Shown in pieces: positions 1 to 4,953 of a stretch of 6,335 nt of DNA. Both the position numbers and the translations under genes were made by a program. The stretch lies in the NCBI GenBank assembly GCA_903872785.1, contig CAIQLZ010000058.1, positions 1 to 6,335 of the forward strand. Direction: 5' to 3'. Each line of letters begins with the position of its first letter. Positions within the stretch are counted from its first letter, which is position 1. The stretch comes from Candidatus Levyibacteriota bacterium (GTDB lineage: Bacteria > Patescibacteriota > Microgenomatia > Levybacterales > UBA12049). The notes under the pieces are model-generated. The model was not told the origin of the DNA and made no database searches. It saw only the letters and a list, made by a program, of their open reading frames with translations.

Positions 1-168
1 CCAAGTTGCAAATCCTCTAAGCCAGGTATTGTAATCAACTTCATCCACACTTCCTCCGCTTTGGTCAAAGTCACTTGCAGTGCAGGAGCCTGTAGCGGGA
101 TTTTTCCAGCAGCTTCTAAGTAAATTGTAATCTATAATATTCATATCATCATCGCTGTTTACATCTCC
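1..168 (-). other. Dockerin-like domain (two calcium-loop motifs)
   Basis: Residues 1264-1319 read GDVNSDDDMNIIDYNLL, then 24 residues later DFDQSGGSVDEVDYNTWLRGF. The first loop has Asp/Asn at positions 1, 3, 5 and 12 as in type I dockerins. The second keeps the start and the closing Asp but has one extra residue in the loop. Dockerins bind cohesin domains in a calcium-dependent way. No cohesin partner is visible in this window. Confidence 0.8.
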
Positions 169-3100
169 AAAGACAAGTGTTGTAGTCGGGGCGGTAATCG
201 TTCTGGTTGAATTTGTAACAGCAAAAACTGTTTTGGCAATCATATTGTTATAACGGATGACAACAAAATACTTTTCATTCAAAAATAAATTGGCAATAGT
301 AATGGTGGCTGAGTATTGCCTTCCGGGAATTTTAGTTGAATTATATACTTGCGCTGCAGGCGCACTAGCAACCTCCGTATTGGTTGAAAGATCATAAAGG
401 GTAATGGCTGTCGTAATAGTGTCCGCAGTAAGGGATACATCCTGCGCATTTAAAGCAGATACCAGAGTAACGGTAGCCAGATTGGAAGTAGGTGTTGGAG
501 AACCGGGTGCGGGTGTAGTATATGGCGGCGTATATGGCGCGGCAGTTGGATTAATACATGGTGGATTCACTGTATTGGGTTTTTCAGGTGGAGCAGTTGG
601 GTTTGCGGATCCACCACGACATGTAGTAGAGCCATTCTCTGTTGAGCATTTTCCATCTTTGCATGGTGTGGATTTTTTAACGCATTCTCCAGTTTCGTTG
701 CTGCAGTCGTAAAAGATTAAAGCATTTTTGTCATCGGAACAAGCAAGGGCAAAAACCTTACCCGTTCTATCGGTACATCCTCCTGCTCCATCGTTATAGC
801 ACCAAGGCACACAGCATTTTTGCAATCCGTAACCTGGAGCAATTGTCGGGCAAGGATATTTAGCACTTTGATCACTAGTTTTGCCCTTAGGCATACAATC
901 TACGGTTGTCTGACATGTTCCTTTAACTCCCTCGCAAGTATTCGCCGCTGCCGCCGTTGTGGTAGTGGTGCCACTGCAGGAAATTTTATATGCGAGGTTA
1001 TAATTAAAAAGTCCATTATTCTTGCAACACTGAATTTTTGTATCTGCACCAAAAGGACAGTCCCAAATGCTTGTGCCATAGCCAGAAGGACAACAATCTC
1101 CGGTTACGGGAGGCTTAGTAGCAGGATCAGTGCAAGCTATTTTGCTCGTATAACCGTAATTAAAAGCTCCTTGCGATTTGCAGCACTGAGTTTTTGTATC
1201 TGCACCAAAAGGACAGTCAAAAATGCCCGTACCATAGCCGTAAGGACAACAGTCTCCGGTTGCCTGAGGAGGCTTAGTGGTAGGATCAGTGCAAGCTATT
1301 TTACTCGCATAACCGTAATTAAAAAATCCCTGCCATTTGCAGCATTCAGTTTTTGTATCTGCACTAAAAGGACAGTCAAAAATACTCGTACCATAATTAT
1401 ATGGGCAACAATCTCCGGTTGGAGTAGATGCTGAAGTGGGATTGGATTGCGATGTTTTTGGAGCGCAAGTGCCACTTTGGCAAGCATAGCTGGGATTGTC
1501 GTTGCAGGTTTGTCCTTCACGAGCGGGAGTATGCATGCATTTATTGGTAGTAGTGTCACAATAATCATTGGTGGTACAACCGCTTCCGTCTCCTGTGCAC
1601 CACCAAAAAAATCCTCCGCATGCGCCGGACGAAAAAGCTGTAGAAGTTTGAGTGGAAAGCGGGACAGTTCCACCTGTGGAATTTGGAGCGGCCATGTGAA
1701 CGATATCTTCAGGATTAATTATTTTGTTAGCCAGAGAATTAGTCGGGGGATTGACGTCCGGAGAGCAAGCGCCATTCTGACAGATATATCCGTTTAGCCA
1801 AGGTTGTAAAAAAGGCTTGCAGGAAGATCCGTCATTGGTAGGATATTGCATGCATTGGTTGGTTGCCTGATCACAGCGGGCATTCGAGCATCCGCTCAAG
1901 TCTCCTATGCACAGGGGTCCGCACGAACCGGATGTTTTTACAATATTTATATTCGCAACTGGTGTGTTGGGAGCGCAGGAGCCACTCTGGCAGGTATATC
2001 CGTTCAGCCAAGGTTGCAGAAAAGGTTTACAGGATCCTCCTTCGTTGGTGGGGGTTTGTATGCATTCTTTATTTACACAGGAAGCAGTAGTACAACCGCT
2101 TCCGTCTCCTGCGCATGTTCCGAACAATCCGCATGCGCCGGATGAGAAAGGAGCGGGAGGCGGAAGAGCTGAAGTTGTTTGAGTGCCAGGGGGTAGTGGT
2201 TCCGTATTGGTCTTTTCGGCAGGATTTCCGGATGTTTGGTTTTTTATCCACTGGAAGAGCATTTGTACGGGGTCCGGAACAATGCCGGAGGGGATGAATC
2301 CGGCGGCGACATATCCTTGAGTTGAAGCGGTTCCGGATTGCTTGCTTGAAGCGCAAATGCCACTCTGGCAGGTATATCCGCTACCGCATGACGTTCCTTC
2401 TTTAGGAGCTGAGTCTCTAACGCATTGATTGCTGCTGTCACAACCAGCACTTATACAGGGATTAGTTTCTATGCATGAAAGAAAACCAAATGTGCATTCC
2501 CCGGTTGATTTCGCTGTGGATGGGGTGATTGAAGCGGTTCCGGATTGCTTGCTTGAAGCGCAAATGCCACTCTGGCAGGTATATCCGCTATTATTTTGGA
2601 AAAGATTACTGCAGGATCCCCCTTCGTTGGTGGGGGTTTGTATGCATTCATCTTTAACACAGGAAGCAGTAGTGCAGCCGTTTCCGTTCCCTACGCATAG
2701 TCCAAACCATCCGCATGCGCCTGATGAAAAACTAACTGGGGTTGGGGTTTGCTCAGTGGCAGGCGGTAGTGGTTCCGCGCCGGTTTGAAAGGTTTTAATG
2801 GTTGGAGCTGGAGTTTCGCTATTTCCAGAATTTGGAACAGATGCTAAATTAGTATTAGGATTAGAAACGCATTCTCCGAGGTAATTACATTTTCCATTTA
2901 TGCTCCCATTTGTACAAATTGTGCCTAGGGATTTAAAGATTTGTGTGCATTTTCCAGCACTGCACGTTGGTTCATGACATGGATTTCCATCTGACGGGCA
3001 GGTATTCCCAATAATACATTGAGGACTGGATGTGAGGGTAGGCGTTGGAAGTAATGAATTAGGAGAATTGCCAACGCACGTTCCATTGCCATCGCAATGA

Positions 3101-3957
3101 CTTAGAAATGTTCCAGATACACAAGGAGTCGTAGGTCCTTTGGGAACTTTTCGGCATGAACTTTGATTTCCCGAATTTCCTCTGCATAGTCCGTCATTAC
3201 ATGGATCTGCATATGAGATACAGTCTAAATCAGGATTTGACCAGGCTAAGCCGCCACAGTTATAGCCGGTGGCAGGCGGTTGTGTCGTAGGGGTAGGGGT
3301 GGGGGTAGAGGTAGATGTAGGTCTAAGATTGCACCCCCCATTGCTATTGCATGTGCCGCTACCTCCATTGCAGGATCCTCCTGAGTTGGAGGGAACTTTT
3401 TGGCACGAACTTTCATTTCCCGAATATCCTCTGCATAATCCCAGATTGCAATCATCTGCATATGAGAAACAGTCCCAATCAGGGTTTGACCAGGCTGAAC
3501 CTCCGCAGTTATAGCCTGATGGTTGGCTGGTAGGTGTAGGTCTAAGATCGCACCATCCATTACTGCATGTGCCGTTACCCCAACTGCATGACGTGCCATA
3601 GGGCAAGTTGGTTATGACGCAATGTCCGTTTGGCCAATCCAAACATTCTCCGGTTTGACATTCAGTATGGTCGCATTCCCAGCCGACAGTACAGCTTTCA
3701 CCTGGACCAGCTGCGTGCTGTTTTATGGTTTGTTGTTGCTGAGCTATAGTTACGGTTAAAATAACTGCGAACGTTAGAACAATCATTATGATGAGGCCCA
3801 TTATTTTTGAATGGGTAGAGCGGGAAATAAATCCAACACCTTTTTTCCATAGATTTCTAATCTTGGTGGAAAAAGATGTGCTGTTAGTTTTCACAGATTG
3901 CTGTGGAGTTTTGGAAAGATGCCGGATAAACTTACCAAACTTTTTAAAAAAGTTCAT
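1..3957 (-). CDS. Giant cysteine-rich modular surface protein with N-terminal membrane anchor and C-terminal dockerin-like domain (3' end outside window)
   Basis: The minus-strand frame starting with ATG at 3957 has no stop for 1319 codons and runs off the left edge. An in-frame TAA lies three codons upstream, so this is the first ATG available. Residues 1-51 are basic (many Lys/Arg). Residues about 52-72 form one hydrophobic segment that could be an uncleaved anchor or a long signal peptide. The remainder is predicted extracellular: 8-Cys type modules (residues 89-136, 314-363 and about 410-836), two 42-residue GYNCGG modules (148-189, 231-272), three tandem CC-modules (847-996), a 14-Cys block (1008-1113), a Pro/Thr linker, an Ig-like beta region (about 1157-1263) and a dockerin-like end (1264 on). 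I count about 107 Cys, in even numbers in most modules, which suggests many disulfides. Thr/Pro/Ser linkers separate modules. The role is unknown; an adhesion or cell-surface scaffold function is inference. The dockerin-like tail suggests the C-terminus is close to the window edge. Confidence 0.9.
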   Translation of the reverse strand, partial: MNFFKKFGKFIRHLSKTPQQSVKTNSTSFSTKIRNLWKKGVGFISRSTHSKIMGLIIMIVLTFAVILTVTIAQQQQTIKQHAAGPGESCTVGWECDHTECQTGECLDWPNGHCVITNLPYGTSCSWGNGTCSNGWCDLRPTPTSQPSGYNCGGSAWSNPDWDCFSYADDCNLGLCRGYSGNESSCQKVPSNSGGSCNGGSGTCNSNGGCNLRPTSTSTPTPTPTTQPPATGYNCGGLAWSNPDLDCISYADPCNDGLCRGNSGNQSSCRKVPKGPTTPCVSGTFLSHCDGNGTCVGNSPNSLLPTPTLTSSPQCIIGNTCPSDGNPCHEPTCSAGKCTQIFKSLGTICTNGSINGKCNYLGECVSNPNTNLASVPNSGNSETPAPTIKTFQTGAEPLPPATEQTPTPVSFSSGACGWFGLCVGNGNGCTTASCVKDECIQTPTNEGGSCSNLFQNNSGYTCQSGICASSKQSGTASITPSTAKSTGECTFGFLSCIETNPCISAGCDSSNQCVRDSAPKEGTSCGSGYTCQSGICASSKQSGTASTQGYVAAGFIPSGIVPDPVQMLFQWIKNQTSGNPAEKTNTEPLPPGTQTTSALPPPAPFSSGACGLFGTCAGDGSGCTTASCVNKECIQTPTNEGGSCKPFLQPWLNGYTCQSGSCAPNTPVANINIVKTSGSCGPLCIGDLSGCSNARCDQATNQCMQYPTNDGSSCKPFLQPWLNGYICQNGACSPDVNPPTNSLANKIINPEDIVHMAAPNSTGGTVPLSTQTSTAFSSGACGGFFWWCTGDGSGCTTNDYCDTTTNKCMHTPAREGQTCNDNPSYACQSGTCAPKTSQSNPTSASTPTGDCCPYNYGTSIFDCPFSADTKTECCKWQGFFNYGYASKIACTDPTTKPPQATGDCCPYGYGTGIFDCPFGADTKTQCCKSQGAFNYGYTSKIACTDPATKPPVTGDCCPSGYGTSIWDCPFGADTKIQCCKNNGLFNYNLAYKISCSGTTTTTAAAANTCEGVKGTCQTTVDCMPKGKTSDQSAKYPCPTIAPGYGLQKCCVPWCYNDGAGGCTDRTGKVFALACSDDKNALIFYDCSNETGECVKKSTPCKDGKCSTENGSTTCRGGSANPTAPPEKPNTVNPPCINPTAAPYTPPYTTPAPGSPTPTSNLATVTLVSALNAQDVSLTADTITTAITLYDLSTNTEVASAPAAQVYNSTKIPGRQYSATITIANLFLNEKYFVVIRYNNMIAKTVFAVTNSTRTITAPTTTLVFGDVNSDDDMNIIDYNLLRSCWKNPATGSCTASDFDQSGGSVDEVDYNTWLRGFATW
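169..489 (-). other. Ig-like / beta-sandwich region before the dockerin
   Basis: Residues about 1157-1263 contain no Cys and alternate hydrophobic and Thr/Ser residues (for example YSATITIANLFLNEKYFVVI), as expected of beta strands. A domain of this kind directly before a dockerin is a common arrangement in exported CPR proteins. The fold is inferred, not matched to a family. Confidence 0.55.
490..606 (-). other. Pro/Thr linker
   Basis: About 40 residues (PTAPPEKP through TTPAPGSPTPT) are dominated by Pro and Thr with a single Cys. It separates the Cys-rich body from the Ig-like and dockerin-like end. Confidence 0.8.
619..936 (-). other. 14-Cys block of the giant surface protein
   Basis: Residues 1008-1113 run from CEGVKGTC to STTCRGG and contain 14 Cys, including one CC pair (QKCCVPWC). 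It does not align by eye with the B modules or CC-modules. The last part (YDCSNETGEC, CKDGKC) again resembles the short CxxGxC ends of the B modules. No family is recognised. Confidence 0.65.
970..1419 (-). repeat. Three tandem CC-modules (TGDCCP ... CCK ... NY)
   Basis: The copies start at 1419, 1260 and 1104 (159 and 156 bp apart, the last about 135 bp). Each reads TGDCCPxxYGTxI, then DCPFxADTKxxCCK and NYxxxxKIxC, with six Cys in a CC-C-CC-C order. The first two end in a CTDP(T/A)TKPP linker that the third lacks. The third copy is the most diverged at its end. I do not recognise the family. Paired Cys and aromatic residues suggest a small disulfide-held fold. Confidence 0.9.
1450..1635 (-). 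repeat. 8-Cys module B5 (FSSGACG type)
   Basis: The module opens FSSGACG with Cys spacing 6-6-5-6-10-7-4. It contains GDGSGCTT, CMHTPAREGQTC and CQSGTCAP. This copy is closest to the myxobacterial-type consensus. It is the last of the series before the CC-modules. Confidence 0.8.
1750..1935 (-). repeat. 8-Cys module B4
   Basis: The module opens TSGSCGPLC with Cys spacing 3-6-4-6-10-12-4. It shares the KPFLQPWLNGY insert with B3 almost unchanged, which suggests exchange between neighbouring copies. It is followed by a long linker ending VPLSTQT before B5. Confidence 0.8.
1936..2148 (-). repeat. 8-Cys module B3 (FSSGACG type)
   Basis: The module opens FSSGACG with Cys spacing 5-6-4-4-10-12-4 and is close to B1 (CTTASC and IQTPTNEGGSC are shared). 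It is preceded, like B1, by an EPLPP linker (start near 2202). The KPFLQPWLNGY insert between the sixth and seventh Cys is shared only with B4. Confidence 0.8.
2317..2505 (-). repeat. 8-Cys module B2 (TGEC type)
   Basis: This is a divergent eight-Cys module with spacing 6-5-4-5-11-5-4. Its C-terminal end (GYTCQSGICASSKQ and the following residues) is identical to that of B1, down to the DNA. A long linker rich in hydrophobic residues and EPLPP follows before B3. Confidence 0.8.
2322..2383 (-). repeat. Perfect 62-bp direct repeat, copy in B2
   Basis: The 62 bases are identical, with no mismatch, to 2529-2590. The copies start 207 bp apart and flanking bases differ on both sides. It encodes the end of an 8-Cys module (CQSGICASSK region). 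Confidence 0.95.
2506..2730 (-). repeat. 8-Cys module B1 (FSSGACG type)
   Basis: The module begins FSSGACG and has eight Cys spaced 5-6-4-4-10-11-4, including CTTASC and a PTNEGGSC motif, then GYTCQSGICA. The pattern resembles the DGxxC-TTxxC-x-C-hTPxxeGxxC-xxC-xxGxC repeats known from large secreted proteins of myxobacteria and related groups. That likeness is by eye. An EPLPP linker lies just before it at about 2761-2775. Confidence 0.8.
2529..2590 (-). repeat. Perfect 62-bp direct repeat, copy in B1
   Basis: Partner of the copy at 2322-2383. The surrounding module sequence is much more diverged than these 62 bases, which points to a recent copy event or gene conversion within the gene. 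Confidence 0.95.
2869..3018 (-). repeat. 8-Cys module B0
   Basis: Residues 314-363 have cysteines spaced C-x5-C-x6-C-x4-C-x4-C-x10-C-x8-C-x4-C. This matches modules B1 and B3 exactly except in the one variable gap. It carries the DGNPC motif. Sequence identity to the other copies is low outside the Cys, so it is an older member of the family. Confidence 0.75.
3142..3267 (-). repeat. GYNCGG module, copy 2
   Basis: This second 42-residue unit (GYNCGGLAWSNPD to CRKVP) differs from copy 1 at only a handful of positions. All five Cys and the SYAD and GLCRG motifs are kept. It is followed by a C-x10-C-x8-C-x5-C tail without the LRPT ending. Confidence 0.85.
3268..3321 (-). repeat. Thr/Pro linker encoded by low-complexity DNA
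   Basis: The residues read PTSTSTPTPTPTT then QPPAT. On the plus strand this is a run of GGT/AGG/GGG-type triplets. Such flexible Thr/Pro spacers are common between domains of exported bacterial proteins and are possible sites of O-glycosylation. The simple repeat is likely to vary in length between strains. Confidence 0.8.
3391..3516 (-). repeat. GYNCGG module, copy 1
   Basis: This 42-residue unit begins GYNCGGSAWSNPD and ends CQKVP, with five cysteines. Copy 2 lies 249 bp further along the gene, has the same length and aligns without gaps. After KVP a tail with C-x10-C-x6-C-x5-C spacing ends in CNLRPT, so the true repeating unit is probably module plus tail plus Thr/Pro linker. Confidence 0.85.
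3550..3693 (-). repeat. N-terminal 8-Cys module
   Basis: Residues 89-136 hold eight cysteines spaced C-x5-C-x4-C-x4-C-x7-C-x10-C-x6-C-x4-C. The last half (C-x10-C, then GTC and GWC) follows the same rule as the later modules. The module ends in CDLRPT; the GYNCGG module that follows has an equivalent end, CNLRPT, after its own C-x10-C tail. Confidence 0.75.
3742..3804 (-). other. Membrane anchor / signal segment of the giant surface protein
   Basis: Residues about 52-72 (IMGLIIMIVLTFAV then ILTVTIA) are continuously hydrophobic. They follow a 51-residue Lys/Arg-rich stretch and precede a Gln-rich turn (QQQQ). The basic side is expected in the cytoplasm, which puts the Cys-rich body outside. 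A signal-peptidase site after TIA is possible but not clear, so the protein may be anchored or released. Confidence 0.8.
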
Positions 3958-3965
3958 CTGAATTT

Positions 3966-3994
3966 AATATGTCAAAGTTAGGGGGAGTTGTCAA
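3966..3994 (-). promoter_or_regulatory. Putative promoter of the giant surface-protein gene
   Basis: The minus strand has a perfect TTGACA (3994-3989), a 17-base spacer and CATATT (3971-3966, 4 of 6 matches to TATAAT). Transcription would start about 7 bases on, at or within a base or two of the ATG at 3957. There is no Shine-Dalgarno sequence, so a leaderless message is possible. Confidence 0.4.
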
Positions 3995-4030
3995 GGAGAG
4001 GCGTTATTAAATTTCTAATTCCTAAATTTA

Positions 4031-4687
4031 TTATAGTCCTAGAAGTTTTTCTGAAAAAAGAAGAAGAGAGGAAATAAAACCCATCAGAGAAAAGCCTCCA
4101 ACAGGAGCGAAAAGGAAAAAGATCAAGATCAAAAACCCAATTGATTGAAGAGACATATAAGCGCTTGCAATTCCTTCGGGTAACAAAAGAGCAAATATTT
4201 TTGAACCGTCAATGGGAGGAATAGGTAAGAGATTAAATAGGCAAAGCATAAGGTTTACGTATACAACGTTACCCAGAAAGAAACCCAAAAAACTACTATA
4301 TGTTATGGCGTTTAAAGATAAACCAGGAAAGAGAAGATGACAAATTAAAGCAAAAAGAATTGCAATTATTAGATTAGTTCCGGGTCCCGCTAAAGATACA
4401 AGTGCTAAATCTTTTCTGCCATCTCTAAAATTAAACGGATCAACAGGTACAGGTTTGGCTCCGCCCAAGATGATGCCACTTAAAAAAAATGTTATAAGAG
4501 GTAAAAGAATTGTCATATTAAGATCAATATGACTTTTTGGGTTTAGGGTTATTCTTCCGGCTAATCTTGCCGTTGGGTCTCCAAGTCGTTCCGCAACCAA
4601 ACCATGGGCGACTTCATGTAAGATGGCTGAAAAAATTAGAATAACTAGAATAATGCCTGCAGCAAGACCTCTAAAAAGAATATCCAT
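4031..4687 (-). CDS. Site-2-type membrane zinc protease (peptidase family M50)
   Basis: The 218-residue protein is almost entirely hydrophobic. HEVAH at residues 24-28 in the first membrane helix is the zinc-binding and catalytic HExxH. The later NLLPIPPIDGS (152-162) supplies the third zinc ligand, Asp160, by comparison with the family. GGAKPVPVDP (75-84) and AGPGTN (100-105) are also typical of compact M50 proteins without a PDZ domain. About five or six membrane segments are expected, at roughly 7-23, 59-74, 99-120, 128-151 and 178-215. Family members cut substrates inside the membrane; the substrate here is unknown. Its ATG follows an AT-rich leader without a Shine-Dalgarno site. It ends 73 bp before the giant surface gene on the same strand and diverges from the L28 gene. 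Confidence 0.93.
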   Translation of the reverse strand: MDILFRGLAAGIILVILIFSAILHEVAHGLVAERLGDPTARLAGRITLNPKSHIDLNMTILLPLITFFLSGIILGGAKPVPVDPFNFRDGRKDLALVSLAGPGTNLIIAILFALICHLLFPGLSLNAITYSSFLGFFLGNVVYVNLMLCLFNLLPIPPIDGSKIFALLLPEGIASAYMSLQSIGFLILIFFLFAPVGGFSLMGFISSLLLFSEKLLGL

Positions 4688-4688
4688 A

Positions 4689-4720
4689 TTGTTTAAAAAC
4701 TTTCAATATGATATCATATT
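4689..4720. promoter_or_regulatory. Divergent promoter region with perfect 16-bp palindrome
   Basis: AATATGATATCATATT at 4705-4720 is a perfect palindrome lying between the M50 start (4687, minus) and the L28 start (plus). On the plus strand TTGTTT (4689-4694), 17 bases and TATCAT (4712-4717) make a plausible promoter with transcription starting near 4724. Because of the symmetry the minus strand also reads TATCAT, but it has no convincing -35 element. Confidence 0.45.
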
Positions 4721-4737
4721 TCTCTATGTCTAGCGGA

Positions 4738-4953
4738 ATGAAATGCGCAAATTGTAAAAAAGGTGTAATGTATGGGCACAATGTGTCCCATGCGAAAAAC
4801 AGAACAAATCGAATTTTCGCGCCCAATCTTCATTCCGCGCGGATTAAAATTAATGGCGCAATGAAAAGAGTAAGGTTATGTACAAAATGCTTAAGAAGGT
4901 CGAAAAAACAATCTAAGCCAATTGCTTCAATAATTTCCCCAGCTGCTGTTTAA
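4738..4953 (+). CDS. rpmB: Ribosomal protein L28, zinc-ribbon (C+) type
   Basis: The 71-residue product carries the L28 signature GHNVSHAKNRTNRIFAPNLH and, towards the end, VRLCTKCLRRSKK. CxxC pairs at residues 3-6 and 48-51 would bind one zinc ion, the C+ form of L28. L28 is a large-subunit protein near the 23S rRNA surface. I chose the ATG at 4738 because the family begins at the first CxxC (MKCANC). In-frame ATGs at 4726 and 4708 also exist. 4708 falls inside the likely -10 region and is improbable; 4726 would suit a leaderless message. It is the only plus-strand gene here. Its last 41 bases overlap the end of fmt tail to tail. Confidence 0.95.
   Translation: MKCANCKKGVMYGHNVSHAKNRTNRIFAPNLHSARIKINGAMKRVRLCTKCLRRSKKQSKPIASIISPAAV

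Noticed and set aside
820..1434. Plus-strand open frame of about 200 codons over the CC-modules
   Set aside because: It lies exactly opposite the codons of the minus-strand gene, and its internal periodicity is just the complement of the three CC-module repeats. It has no recognisable domain. The same applies to plus-strand frames at 404-712, 1447-1797, 1846-2182, 2115-2297, 2429-2788 and 3269-3533.
970..2730. CRISPR-like or mobile repeat array
   Set aside because: The repeats are imperfect, in frame, 135-225 bp long and encode alignable protein modules. There are no short identical repeats with unique spacers and no transposase or terminal inverted repeats.
3246..3599. Minus-strand open frame in another register over the GYNCGG modules
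   Set aside because: It is a frame-shifted shadow of the giant gene, whose own frame is open throughout with coherent Cys modules. Similar shadows at 1296-1673, 2069-2356, 2244-2450 and 2469-2660 were dropped for the same reason.
3961..4013. 9-bp inverted repeat (AATTTAATA / TATTAAATT) between the M50 and surface genes as a terminator
   Set aside because: The stem is entirely A/T with a 35-base loop and no following T run, so it is too weak to call a terminator.
4708..4737. Upstream start for L28 at 4708
   Set aside because: It would add MISYFSMSSG, which is not part of the family, and the ATG lies within the palindrome and probable -10 region.
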